Assembly: GCA_019414665.1 (NCBI GenBank)
Contig: DXLO01000025.1
Span: 1-40,161 of the forward strand
Direction: 5' to 3'
DNA from: Bacteroides sp.
GTDB lineage: Bacteria; Bacteroidota; Bacteroidia; Bacteroidales; Bacteroidaceae
Length of the DNA: 40,161 bases
Shown: piece after piece, positions 27,097 through 36,498 of the stretch
Position numbering within the stretch: the first letter of the stretch is position 1
Layout of the letters: each line of letters starts with the position of its first letter
Translations under genes and position numbers: made by a program
The notes under the pieces: model-generated
What the model was told of the DNA's origin: nothing
What the model saw: only the letters and a program-made list of their open reading frames with translations
The model's database searches: none

Positions 27097-28521
27097 TTAT
27101 TTAATGTTATCTACAAAGGTAAACAATCGGTTCCAACGTATTTTTCCATCCAGCCAGCCACGGTCATTATCCAATGACAACCAGATAAAGATAGGTTTTC
27201 CCACCACATGATCTTCGGGAACAAATCCCCAAAAACGGGAGTCAGCCGAATTATGACGGTTATCTCCCATCATCCAGTAATAATCCATCTTGAAAGTATA
27301 CTCATCGGTTTCCTTGCCGTTAATATAAATCTTTCCATCTTTCACCGCCAGTTCATTACCCTCGTAAACATGAATAGGACGCTCATAAACAGGAAGATTC
27401 TCTATCGTGAGTTTCACCGTCTCTCCCTTTTTGGGAATCCATACAGGTCCGTAGTTATCCGTAGTCCAGTTCTTATACATATTCAGCGGGTACAAGCCCC
27501 CCGCATCATCAGCCGGTGTATTCTCAATACTGACTACAATATCCTTACGCGCCAACAAACCAGCTTTCGCTTTTTCCGTCAGAGGCATATTATAAACAGA
27601 AGCATCCGTATAATACATCATCATATCCTCCTTGCTGATACCCAGTTCATGAGCCAGGTCATCGGGAATAGGGCGCTTGGTTTTCACCAGATAACGATAC
27701 TGCACATTATCAGGCTCTTTATTAGCTTTACCATCCAAATAAATAATACGATCCTTTATCTCCAACGTTTGTCCGGGCAAACCCACACACCGCTTCACGT
27801 AGTTCTCACGGCGGTCTACCGGACGGCTGATTATCTCACCGAAGTTCTGTGGATTCTCTTTCAGGTACTCCCGTCCCAACTGATAATAATAATCATAGAC
27901 CACCCGTTGCTGCTCCGGAGTCATGGAAGCCAAATCCACCGGTTTTGCCAGCTCCTTGCCTGCGCCATAACTCAGACGGTAAATATCATCATTGGGCACA
28001 CCGGTGGCAACTGTATCTCCGGCCGGAAAGTTAAAGACAACGATATCATTCAACTGTACATCCCCCAAACCTTTCACCCGTTTATAATCCCATTGTGGAT
28101 GCTCAAGGTATGATTTACAATTAAAAAACGGCAGTGTGTGTTGTGCCAACGGCATGTGCAGCGGAGTCTGAGGCACACGGGGCCCATAACTCATTTTACT
28201 CACAAACAGATAATCACCCGTCAGCAATGATTTTTCCAGCGAAGAAGAAGGAATCACATAGTTCTGGAAGAAATAGAGGTTGACAAAGTATACCGCCACC
28301 AGTGCGAATACAATAGCATCCACCCATCCCATGACAGTCACTACATGACGGTTCTTGGACTCTCTCCACCAAGTCCATGGAATCTTCTTTGTGATATACG
28401 CATCGAAGATAAACGGTACAACCACCAATCCCAGCCAGCTTCTCAACCAGACAAGAAATATCAGGTAAAGCGCCAGAACAACGGCAAACTTAATCCACTG
28501 TGTACGTGTTGCTCTTATCAT
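27097..28521 (-). CDS. lepB: Signal peptidase I LepB
   Basis: 474 residues, longer than the 324 of the E. coli enzyme. Three hydrophobic segments (about 12-26, 29-39 and 67-84) anchor it in the inner membrane. The nucleophile is S94 in IPSSSLEKSL and the general base K243 in YVKRCVGLPG; GDNRHNSADSR is the late conserved box. The Ser and Lys are 149 residues apart, against 55 in E. coli, because of an inserted periplasmic stretch. LepB removes signal peptides from exported proteins. It begins 3 bp after dapB ends and stops 1 bp before the paralogue. Confidence 0.93.
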   Translation of the reverse strand: MIRATRTQWIKFAVVLALYLIFLVWLRSWLGLVVVPFIFDAYITKKIPWTWWRESKNRHVVTVMGWVDAIVFALVAVYFVNLYFFQNYVIPSSSLEKSLLTGDYLFVSKMSYGPRVPQTPLHMPLAQHTLPFFNCKSYLEHPQWDYKRVKGLGDVQLNDIVVFNFPAGDTVATGVPNDDIYRLSYGAGKELAKPVDLASMTPEQQRVVYDYYYQLGREYLKENPQNFGEIISRPVDRRENYVKRCVGLPGQTLEIKDRIIYLDGKANKEPDNVQYRYLVKTKRPIPDDLAHELGISKEDMMMYYTDASVYNMPLTEKAKAGLLARKDIVVSIENTPADDAGGLYPLNMYKNWTTDNYGPVWIPKKGETVKLTIENLPVYERPIHVYEGNELAVKDGKIYINGKETDEYTFKMDYYWMMGDNRHNSADSRFWGFVPEDHVVGKPIFIWLSLDNDRGWLDGKIRWNRLFTFVDNIK

Positions 28522-28524
28522 ATC

Positions 28525-29280
28525 TTAAAACTGAAATAAATCACTCATTCCTAATAACCCTTCATGCCTGGATGTATATTCCGCCGCCAAAACAGCTCCC
28601 AAGGCAAACCCCTTCCGATTCTTTGCATCATGGGTAATTGAGATGCTGTCCGCCTCAGAGTCATAGCGGATAGTATGAATACCAAACACCTCCCCTTCAC
28701 GGATCGAATTTACAGGAAACTCATTCTCGGCACATTCCGATGTTCCCGACACGGTTCCATCCGGTGCCACCATGGTCCCTTTCACCCATTTACTCTTGCG
28801 GTTCATATTTTCCAGAATTCCTTCGGCCAGCGTGATGGCTGTTCCGCTGGGCGCATCCAGTTTATGAATATGATGAGTTTCGGTCATGGAAACCTCGTAA
28901 GCGGGAAAGTTATTCATTATTTTAGCCAAATATTTATTTACAGCAGAGAATATAGCGACACCCAGACTGAAGTTAGACGACCAGAACAAGGTTTTTCCAC
29001 CTTTCGTGCATAATTCTTTCACCTCATCACCATGTTTGTCCATCCATCCGGTACTGCCCGATACCAATTTGACACCGGCAGCAAAAGTTTTCATATAGTT
29101 GTCATATGCCACCATCGGGTTAGTAAACTCAATAGCCACATCTGCTGATTTAAATGCTTCCGAATTAAAATCATCTTGATTATCAACATCTATAATACTC
29201 ACAATCTCATGTCCGCGGGCAACTGCAACCTTTTCAATCTCCTTGCCCATCTTTCCGTATCCTATTAATGCTATTTTCAT
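28525..29280 (-). CDS. dapB: 4-hydroxy-tetrahydrodipicolinate reductase DapB
   Basis: 251 residues from the ATG at 29280 (MKIALIGYGKMG); a frame to 29304 adds a non-conserved extension that would include the promoter box. The nucleotide loop GYGKMG is at 7-12. The catalytic segment HHIHKLDAPSGTA starts at H136, with K140 matching the family's Lys. DapB makes tetrahydrodipicolinate for lysine and diaminopimelate, the peptidoglycan cross-link. First gene of the minus-strand unit that continues into lepB. Confidence 0.95.
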   Translation of the reverse strand: MKIALIGYGKMGKEIEKVAVARGHEIVSIIDVDNQDDFNSEAFKSADVAIEFTNPMVAYDNYMKTFAAGVKLVSGSTGWMDKHGDEVKELCTKGGKTLFWSSNFSLGVAIFSAVNKYLAKIMNNFPAYEVSMTETHHIHKLDAPSGTAITLAEGILENMNRKSKWVKGTMVAPDGTVSGTSECAENEFPVNSIREGEVFGIHTIRYDSEADSISITHDAKNRKGFALGAVLAAEYTSRHEGLLGMSDLFQF

Positions 29281-29303
29281 AATTACGAATGTTATTTCAG
29301 CCA

Positions 29304-29340
29304 CAAAGATAGCGTTTTTCGTTGTAAACCATTACATTTG
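29304..29340. promoter_or_regulatory. Divergent -7 boxes for dapB (-) and the DUF2851 gene (+)
   Basis: TATCTTTG on the minus strand (29304-29311) lies 23 bp before the dapB ATG, and TACATTTG on the plus strand (29333-29340) lies 23 bp before the ATG at 29364. Both match TAnnTTTG; -33 elements are weak. Confidence 0.5.
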
Positions 29341-29363
29341 CCAAACATTTACACCTCATTAAC

Positions 29364-30629
29364 ATGGAACAACTATTACACTATGTATGGAAACATAAAA
29401 TATTTCCTCTCAAAGAACTGAAAACGACAACCGGCCAACAAGTGGAAGTTATAGATACGGGACTGGCGAATACCGACGCCGGTCCCGATTTTTTTAATGC
29501 CAAGCTCAAGCTGGACGGTGTGCTTTGGATAGGCAATATCGAGATACATGAAAGATCTTCAGACTGGTTCAAACACGGACATCATGCAGATGCCGGTTAC
29601 AACTCTGTCATTCTGCATATAGCCTCCGAAATAGATACGGAAATCAGCAGGAGCAATGGAGAAAGAATCCCCCAAATACAACTCATCTGCCCGGAAGCGG
29701 TCCGCACCAACTACAAGGAACTGTTGGAAACAGACAGCTACCCCCCTTGTTACCGCATCATTCCTTCACTCCCCCCTTTCACCGCCCACTCATGGATGAC
29801 TGCCTTACAGATGGAAAGATTCGAGCAAAAAGCGACCTTATTGAATGAACGGTTAAAACGTTGTCAAGGCAATTGGGAAGATGCTTTTTTTATCACACTG
29901 GCACGTAATTTCGGTTTCGGGCTGAACGGAGACGCTTTCGAAACCTGGGCTCATCGGCTTCCCTTCCGGGCGGTAGACAAGCATCGGAACGACCTTTTCC
30001 AGATAGAAGCCATCTTCTTTGGACAAGCCGGCATTCTGGAAGATTCTGATGGAGACGGATACTATCTCCGGCTAAAAAAAGAGTACACCTATCTACAGCA
30101 TAAATTCGGACTTATCCCGATGGATGCTTCCCTATGGCGTTTTCTCCGGCTACGTCCTGCTAATTTTCCGCATATACGGATTGCACAGTTGGCATGTCTT
30201 TATCATCGTGCCTACGGACTGCTCTCTCGCATCATGGAAACGGAGACACTACAAGGTGTCAGAGATATTCTGAAAGGAGGAACGTCAGAATACTGGCTCA
30301 CTCATTATACATTTGGCGGTTCTTCCCCTTCCCGTCCGAAGACTCTAAGTAACACCTCACTGGATTTACTCATTATCAACACGGTAGTGACATTTCTCTA
30401 TGCTTACGGACTGCATAAAGGGAATCGTGTACTTTGTGCACGTGCCGGCAGTTTTCTGGAAGAATTGAAAGCGGAGAACAATTATATCACCCGCATGTGG
30501 GAACAATGCGGAATGAAAGCCTCCAATGCCGCCGACAGCCAAGCTTTGATACAATTAAAGAAAGAATATTGCGATAAGAAAAAATGCCTGTATTGCCGGA
30601 TAGGGTACGAATATCTGAAACGGTCATAA
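29364..30629 (+). CDS. DUF2851 family protein
   Basis: 421 residues. The opening MEQLLHYVWKHKIFPLKEL and the segments VEVIDTGLANTDAGPDFFNA and GNIEIHERSSDWFKHGHH are characteristic of DUF2851, a family common in Bacteroidetes and without a known reaction. The GPDF(F)NAK and EIH motifs with later His and Asp recall nuclease-like active sites, but that is only a visual impression. No signal peptide or membrane helix. A cysteine cluster near the C-terminus (CDKKKCLYCRIG) could bind metal. Divergent from dapB. Confidence 0.85.
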   Translation: MEQLLHYVWKHKIFPLKELKTTTGQQVEVIDTGLANTDAGPDFFNAKLKLDGVLWIGNIEIHERSSDWFKHGHHADAGYNSVILHIASEIDTEISRSNGERIPQIQLICPEAVRTNYKELLETDSYPPCYRIIPSLPPFTAHSWMTALQMERFEQKATLLNERLKRCQGNWEDAFFITLARNFGFGLNGDAFETWAHRLPFRAVDKHRNDLFQIEAIFFGQAGILEDSDGDGYYLRLKKEYTYLQHKFGLIPMDASLWRFLRLRPANFPHIRIAQLACLYHRAYGLLSRIMETETLQGVRDILKGGTSEYWLTHYTFGGSSPSRPKTLSNTSLDLLIINTVVTFLYAYGLHKGNRVLCARAGSFLEELKAENNYITRMWEQCGMKASNAADSQALIQLKKEYCDKKKCLYCRIGYEYLKRS

Positions 30630-30639
30630 TATTCTATCA

Positions 30640-30683
30640 CCCTGCCGGCCATTATTAACTATATCCATAGAATGCCGACAGGG
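30640..30683. terminator. Hairpin between convergent DUF2851 and phosphatase genes
   Basis: CCCTGCCGGC (30640-30649) pairs with GCCGACAGGG (30674-30683) with one mismatch. It begins 11 bp after the DUF2851 stop. There is no T-run, so it is a likely but weak terminator. The remaining sequence to 30787 shows only an irregular second stem. Confidence 0.45.
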
Positions 30684-30787
30684 ATGTATGAAGCTGTGAC
30701 AATAATTTATGTATAACAAATGACGAAACAGTCTTGTCACCGGAAGGGACAGGTACTGAGAATACCTCTATCCTGCCCAACTGACTA

Positions 30788-31792
30788 TTATTCTCTTTGG
30801 AAATCAGACGGATAATTTACTTCATTAATAATCTTTCCTCCCTCCAAACGCTCCCATGTCTTGAAAGAGCGCACTCCTTGTGTCAGTTCAATGACCCGTG
30901 CCCCATTTCCTCCCGGAATATCGTGATAAACGGTATTCCCTCCGGTAAACCGTCCATAGCACAACAAAATCCCTTTCCAATCAACTACATAATCATTCAC
31001 ATGGTCGTGCCCCACAAATGTAGCCATTATGTCTCCTGCATTCAGCATAGCAGCATACAAACCTGTATTAATCAACGGAGCACAAGCCTTTTCCTTACGT
31101 GTTCCTATCAATAACGCATTTTCATCTTGCGCCGCTTCATTATATTCCGGAAAAGGAATATGAAAGAAAGCCAACGAGGGCAGTGGCTTGCCACCATTAC
31201 GTTCCGTATATCCCACACTGCTCTCAACATACCAATTTATCTGATCCGGCTTTATCCAATCATACCCTTTTACCTGTTTCAAAGACGAATACGCATTGCT
31301 ATCGAAGACATAAAGCACAGCTGCATCCTTCTTTCCGTCTTCCGACTTCAAAGGAAGTACATAATTAGTAACTCCCGAAATCCCTGCCGTGGTAGAGGTC
31401 AGATTACCCGGCATATCTTTGATATATTCCAGTAACTCAATACGGGTCATATCTTGCTCATCATCATGGTTTCCCCAAGTCACGGCAAAAGGCAAACGGC
31501 GGGAAACAACAGGTTCCAAAGCTTTAGACAATGCCTCGCTCGCCGGCTTGCCAAACACCAAATCACCTGTATAAATCACCAAATCCGGTTTCTCAACATC
31601 CAAGACCTCATTCATTCGCTCCGCCGCTTCTTCCGAGGCAGAGTCTCCCGGTACCCAATGAACATCAGTGAACTGAACAATCTTAAACTTCTTGTCTGCA
31701 TTGAATTTCAGCACATTTTGCGCGCTTACCGGCATCATCCCTACACAAAGCAGAGCCAACACACCACATAATGTTTTTATCTTTTTCATCAT
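30788..31792 (-). CDS. Secreted calcineurin-type metallophosphoesterase
   Basis: 334 residues with a cleavable signal peptide (1-24, VSAQ). The two-metal site is complete: D43-V-H45, G76-D77-L, G107-N-H-D110 and GHDH at 261-264. The layout is that of purple-acid-phosphatase-like or Icc-like phosphoesterases. It presumably removes phosphate from a sugar-phosphate or other phosphoester outside the cytoplasm. It lies 22 bp after the SusD gene and so is probably part of that operon. Substrate is not readable from sequence. Confidence 0.9.
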   Translation of the reverse strand: MMKKIKTLCGVLALLCVGMMPVSAQNVLKFNADKKFKIVQFTDVHWVPGDSASEEAAERMNEVLDVEKPDLVIYTGDLVFGKPASEALSKALEPVVSRRLPFAVTWGNHDDEQDMTRIELLEYIKDMPGNLTSTTAGISGVTNYVLPLKSEDGKKDAAVLYVFDSNAYSSLKQVKGYDWIKPDQINWYVESSVGYTERNGGKPLPSLAFFHIPFPEYNEAAQDENALLIGTRKEKACAPLINTGLYAAMLNAGDIMATFVGHDHVNDYVVDWKGILLCYGRFTGGNTVYHDIPGGNGARVIELTQGVRSFKTWERLEGGKIINEVNYPSDFQRE

Positions 31793-31814
31793 CCTAAAAA
31801 TTTATTTAAACTGA

Positions 31815-33299
31815 TTACTGCAACCACCAAGGCTTATCCGAGGTTTTATCACTTCCACCAAACTGCTCATTCAAAGCAGCCTCCACATGAGTGGCATTGT
31901 TATTATATTCATCCTGCGGATACATCCAGCGATAAGGCAGACTAACTCCTGCGGCACGGCGGAAATCGGGATACCCCGTACGAAGCGCCTCATAGTAGGG
32001 TAGCCATACACTTCCCTGCAAAAATGTCGGCAAATACTTTTGCATAATAATACGCTCTATCTTCTCATCAGTAGAAAGGGAAGAGGAATAAGCCACCTTG
32101 TCATTTCGAAGGTATTCTGCCGCTGCATCCTGAGTGAGATAATCAGCTACCGACACAGCATATTTCTGATAAAACTCAAAAGACGCCTTGACGGCCGATT
32201 CATAATAAATCTTGTCATCTCCCTGAATCCATCCTCTTACTACAGCCTCAGCCAATATAAGCTGCTGTTCAACGTAACCTAACAAGACCATAGGCTCATT
32301 GGTCGGAGTCTGGTAATAACGGGGAGCAGGCTTGGAACAGTTTCCAGCCACCGCCTTATCATTAACCAAACTATAAGGAACAGCCGGATCACCCCCGTCA
32401 TAAGAGCTGAAATCATTAATCGCTTTTCCGGCTTTTTCAGCATTCGGAGTTTGCGTGGCAACAGCAAATAAACGCGGATCCTGCCGTGTAGCCAATGCAG
32501 CAATATAAGTGGAATCCATAAAACGCCCCGAACCGAAATCGCTGTCATTAAAATACGGATAACGGTTATCCTGCTGGTCAAGATAGATCAACTGCCCGTT
32601 ATCCGACAAGCTTTCCATTAAAGGTCCGTCGGCTACAATCTTTGAAAACTCCGATTTAACATCTATATCACCTACCTTCTCTTTTCCCGACAAAGACATC
32701 AAAATACGTAAGCGGTAAGCATTAATCAATTTTCTCCAATTAACCAAGTTGCCATTGTAGATAATATCTCCCGAAATAATCTCATCACTGCCTTCAAGCA
32801 TTTTATCGGCCTCTTCCAGTTCCTTCAAAATGCCGGCCAGCACAACTTCCTGCGAATCGTATGCCGGCTGGTAATTCGCATCTGTTTCTGCCTTAAGCGC
32901 ATCCGTATAGGGAATACTTCCAAAGTCCAGAGTCAACTGATAGAAATAATTGGCACGGAAGAAATGAGCCAAAGCCTGATAAGCACTTCCTTCTCCGGCC
33001 TCTTCTGACATTTTGGTCACATCACGCAAATTGCTATAATAATCAAAATCCCCACGCGTCCATTTATAAACCTGATACTTGCTTTCTCCCGAAGTCAGAA
33101 TCAGCATCTTGGCTGCATGGCAAGCATCCGAACTGGTTTGATTGAAAGCACTATAAGCAACTCCGGTCAACAACAGGGAAGGATTGGTAGTAGTGGCATT
33201 ATTAGGATCCACATTCATCTCTTCCAAATCAATGCAAGCACTCATTGCAAAGGATACGGCAAGAAGAGATGCCATGTATTTGATATACTTCTTCATCAT
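31815..33299 (-). CDS. SusD-like outer-membrane lipoprotein (SusD-like 2 group)
   Basis: 494 residues. The signal ends in the lipobox MSAC (Cys21), so it is a lipoprotein. The segment LEEMNVDPNNATTTNPSLLL after the cysteine and the YRWMYPQDEYNNNA ending are typical of the shorter SusD-like group that pairs with SusC homologues outside classical glycan loci. ATG at 33299 or 33296. It starts 14 bp after the susC-like stop. Ligand unknown; the following phosphatase suggests a phosphorylated molecule. Confidence 0.9.
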   Translation of the reverse strand: MMKKYIKYMASLLAVSFAMSACIDLEEMNVDPNNATTTNPSLLLTGVAYSAFNQTSSDACHAAKMLILTSGESKYQVYKWTRGDFDYYSNLRDVTKMSEEAGEGSAYQALAHFFRANYFYQLTLDFGSIPYTDALKAETDANYQPAYDSQEVVLAGILKELEEADKMLEGSDEIISGDIIYNGNLVNWRKLINAYRLRILMSLSGKEKVGDIDVKSEFSKIVADGPLMESLSDNGQLIYLDQQDNRYPYFNDSDFGSGRFMDSTYIAALATRQDPRLFAVATQTPNAEKAGKAINDFSSYDGGDPAVPYSLVNDKAVAGNCSKPAPRYYQTPTNEPMVLLGYVEQQLILAEAVVRGWIQGDDKIYYESAVKASFEFYQKYAVSVADYLTQDAAAEYLRNDKVAYSSSLSTDEKIERIIMQKYLPTFLQGSVWLPYYEALRTGYPDFRRAAGVSLPYRWMYPQDEYNNNATHVEAALNEQFGGSDKTSDKPWWLQ

Positions 33300-33313
33300 A
33301 TTTTGAATAAACG

Positions 33314-36300
33314 TTAAAATTTAATGTTAGCACTCACTCCTACATAACGGGCCGACGGATCCTGCAAATCTCCATCACTGGCACCAAAGTCCGGATCCAA
33401 ATAAGGAGTCTTTTTCAGCACGGCCAGATTGTTTCCAAACACTGTGACATCCAGCCCTTTTATAAACTGTGACTGAATGAACTTAGTCAAATCATACGTC
33501 ACTGCAACACGTCTCAGTTTTAGGAAAGAACGGCTGAACGTATTAGCAAACAACTCGCTTTCTTCTGTACGCACCACGGCACGATAAGGATAATTCTGGG
33601 CCCAAGTCTGTATGTTTACCGCTGTTTCATTCTTTTTATAGACACGGGTATCGGAAACAATATTCCCATTCACGTCATAAGTCACCTCACCGCTTACTAT
33701 ATTGACACCTTCGGGCACATAAACAGGCTTGCCACCATTATCATATTCTTCCTGACGATACATGGTAGATTTGGGATGCTTTCCTCCCCACCACATTTTC
33801 TGCGTGGTAGTAGATATCAACGTTCCTCCGATAGCTCCGTCCATATCTATATTGACAGTAAAATCCTTTATCTTGAAAGTATTCTGCAATCCGAAACGAA
33901 CATCAGGAGACTGGTTTCCTACTTTGGTCTTAAAAGCGCTCTGAGTGGGCAAACCCGTATTCGCATCCAATATCAACCGGCCATCCGGTGTCTTTTCCCA
34001 CTCGGTAGCATACATAGCATCAGCCCGGTCACCTTTTTTCAAATCGCCGAACTTCTCCTGGTCTCCATAAATCCCGGTCAGCTTACGAATATTACTACTC
34101 CAATTGGTAGCTACATTCCAGGTAAAGTTTTTGTTTTTTACCGGAGTGGCGGAAACAATCAGCTCGAAACCGTTTGTTGTGTATTCGTTACCATTCACAT
34201 AACGTTTGGTAAATGCCGAGGCAGATGATATGGGCAGTTCTATAATACTGTTCTCATCCAGCATATGATAGTAGGTCAGATCAATTCCAATGCGATTATG
34301 CAAAAACGAAGTAGAAACCCCCACCTCATACGAGGTTGTTTTTTGCGGCAATATATTCGCATTGAGTAACGTACCCGGATAAGTCACGGACGGAATACTG
34401 CCATACAGTGTGCCATTGGAATAAGTAGCATACAAAGAATAAGGATCAAGGTCACTGGAAACTTGCGCCCATGCACCATTTACTTTCAGATAATCCATCC
34501 ATGAAGGCAGTTTCACATATTCATTAACCAATGTACTTAATGACACAGAAGGATAGAAATAGGAGTTATTCCCTTTTGCCAAAGTAGAAGACCAGTCATT
34601 ACGCCCGGTAAATGTAAGAAACAAAGACTCAAACAAATCTACATTCACAGAACCATAAACACTCTCGATAGCTTTTTCGTTCATCGAGTTGGTAGCGCTT
34701 ACAGGATTCAGGCTATTACCCAAATTGTATACTTTCGCCACGATCAGTCCGTCTGTAGACTGGCTTTGCTTCCGAATCTGACGGTAATACAGTGAAGTAC
34801 CGGCATTGACAGTCAACGTAAAATTCCTGCTGAAAGCACGTGTGTAAGTAGCAAGAAAATCCGCATTGATGTCCAGCTGATCAGTATTCCACGTTTTGTA
34901 GTCGCCATTCCGCGAATCACCATAGTTCATATAAGACTTAGGAACAGACATATCTTCAAATGTGCTTTCCAAACGTCCCGCAGCCCGTCCTTGCAAACTC
35001 AGCCCCGGTATTACATCCCAGTTCAGTTTCAGTTGTCCATTCATTGTATTACGGTCATGCTTTTGCGTCAGTTCATTGGCAGCAAAGTAAGGATTATTAT
35101 ACCACGCATAGTTGTAGTTGGCCTGACGTGTACCTTCAGAGTCCGGACGATAATAATGCTCGGCCAACTCCTTTCCATTTACATCATTTCCCATCCATAA
35201 CAAAATGGTATACATATGATTTTTCGGTCCATATCCATAACGTGGATAATTGGGAGAATATACCTTGTTATAAGAAAGATTGGCTGATAAAGTAACCGAG
35301 TTACTAAGGTTATACATACTGTTAAAGTTCAATCCCCCCGTATAAACCGAAGTATTGGGAACCTGTCCGCGCTGATTGGAGAAATCACCGTTAAAATTAT
35401 AGTTAGCTTTTTTACTTTTGCTTGCCACTGAAAAAGTCGCTTTTGTAATAATTCCGGTACGTAAAAAGTCCCTCAGGTTATCATGAGGCTCCCATGCGAT
35501 GGGCACCCGTTCGTACTTAGACTGGTCATCATAAATCGTACCGGAAACATCCCCCCACCAAGGAATCGTTTCTCCTGTTTCTTTATTACGGATAGGACTA
35601 TTCCACTGTGCTATTTTCTGCCCGGCAAAACGAGGTCCCCAGGTCATGTCTCCATCCGAGATACCACCATCTGCTCCATCCCAAAAGGCATACTGACCAT
35701 TAGAGCCCGAACCAAACTCTGTCTGAGTTTCAGGAAAGACCGTAAATCCGGCAGAAACCATACTGGACAATCCGGCCGTAACAGTCAATCCATCCTCTTT
35801 CGCCAGTTTGGTAGTGATCAAAATAGCACCGTCTTTACCCCGCGAACCATACAAAGCAGCGGCGGCAGTTCCCTTCAAAACATTAATACTTTCTATATTT
35901 TCGGGAGATACGTCAAAAAGATCCGACTCCACAGGCACACCGTCAATCACCATCAACGGAGTCTTTCCACGTAAGGAAAACGAAGGAGCCTGAAAAATAC
36001 CGGTAGGATTATTTACCGTCAAACCGGCTACCTGACCCGACAAGGCATTACCAACATTCACCGTACCCGGCTGGTCTAAAGCCTCGGTATTGACTTGTTG
36101 GGTAGTATATCCCAACTTCTTTTTCTGCTGCTTGATACCGATAGCAGTTACCACTACTTCGTCAATGGCCTGCACATCGTCATTCATCGTCACGTTAATC
36201 ACCGTTTGTCCATCTACTTGTTTCTCTACCGGAGTATATCCGATATAAGAAAAAATCAATACACCATTGGCGGGCACTTCCACTGAATAACGCCCATCCA

Positions 36301-36460
36301 TATCTGTCACCGTACCCACTGTTGAGTTTTTAACCATTACGCTGGCACCGATAATCACATCCGACTTATCCCGCACCACACCGGTCACTCTGAGATTCTG
36401 CGCCTTCACGCAAAGGCATAGCAAGGTCATAACAATGACCAAGCACTGTTTAGTTTTCAT
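33314..36460 (-). CDS. SusC/RagA-family TonB-linked outer-membrane transporter, second copy
   Basis: 1048 residues: signal peptide (1-20, CVKAQ), a regulatory-like beta-sandwich (about 22-100, VTGVVRDKSDVIIGASV), a TonB box in AIDEVVVTAIG, a plug with SINVLKGTAAAALYGSRG and a long barrel ending RYVGVSANIKF. No hybrid regulator, sigma or anti-sigma gene adjoins it, so control is unclear. It begins 38 bp after the small exported protein gene. Imported substrate unknown. Confidence 0.93.
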   Translation of the reverse strand: MKTKQCLVIVMTLLCLCVKAQNLRVTGVVRDKSDVIIGASVMVKNSTVGTVTDMDGRYSVEVPANGVLIFSYIGYTPVEKQVDGQTVINVTMNDDVQAIDEVVVTAIGIKQQKKKLGYTTQQVNTEALDQPGTVNVGNALSGQVAGLTVNNPTGIFQAPSFSLRGKTPLMVIDGVPVESDLFDVSPENIESINVLKGTAAAALYGSRGKDGAILITTKLAKEDGLTVTAGLSSMVSAGFTVFPETQTEFGSGSNGQYAFWDGADGGISDGDMTWGPRFAGQKIAQWNSPIRNKETGETIPWWGDVSGTIYDDQSKYERVPIAWEPHDNLRDFLRTGIITKATFSVASKSKKANYNFNGDFSNQRGQVPNTSVYTGGLNFNSMYNLSNSVTLSANLSYNKVYSPNYPRYGYGPKNHMYTILLWMGNDVNGKELAEHYYRPDSEGTRQANYNYAWYNNPYFAANELTQKHDRNTMNGQLKLNWDVIPGLSLQGRAAGRLESTFEDMSVPKSYMNYGDSRNGDYKTWNTDQLDINADFLATYTRAFSRNFTLTVNAGTSLYYRQIRKQSQSTDGLIVAKVYNLGNSLNPVSATNSMNEKAIESVYGSVNVDLFESLFLTFTGRNDWSSTLAKGNNSYFYPSVSLSTLVNEYVKLPSWMDYLKVNGAWAQVSSDLDPYSLYATYSNGTLYGSIPSVTYPGTLLNANILPQKTTSYEVGVSTSFLHNRIGIDLTYYHMLDENSIIELPISSASAFTKRYVNGNEYTTNGFELIVSATPVKNKNFTWNVATNWSSNIRKLTGIYGDQEKFGDLKKGDRADAMYATEWEKTPDGRLILDANTGLPTQSAFKTKVGNQSPDVRFGLQNTFKIKDFTVNIDMDGAIGGTLISTTTQKMWWGGKHPKSTMYRQEEYDNGGKPVYVPEGVNIVSGEVTYDVNGNIVSDTRVYKKNETAVNIQTWAQNYPYRAVVRTEESELFANTFSRSFLKLRRVAVTYDLTKFIQSQFIKGLDVTVFGNNLAVLKKTPYLDPDFGASDGDLQDPSARYVGVSANIKF

Positions 36461-36498
36461 TTATATATAATTGTTAGTTTATCCTGAAAAGAAAGAAT

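Noticed and set aside
27208..28113. Open frame of 301 codons antisense to lepB
   Set aside because: Composition typical of an antisense shadow; lepB on the other strand has all its family boxes.
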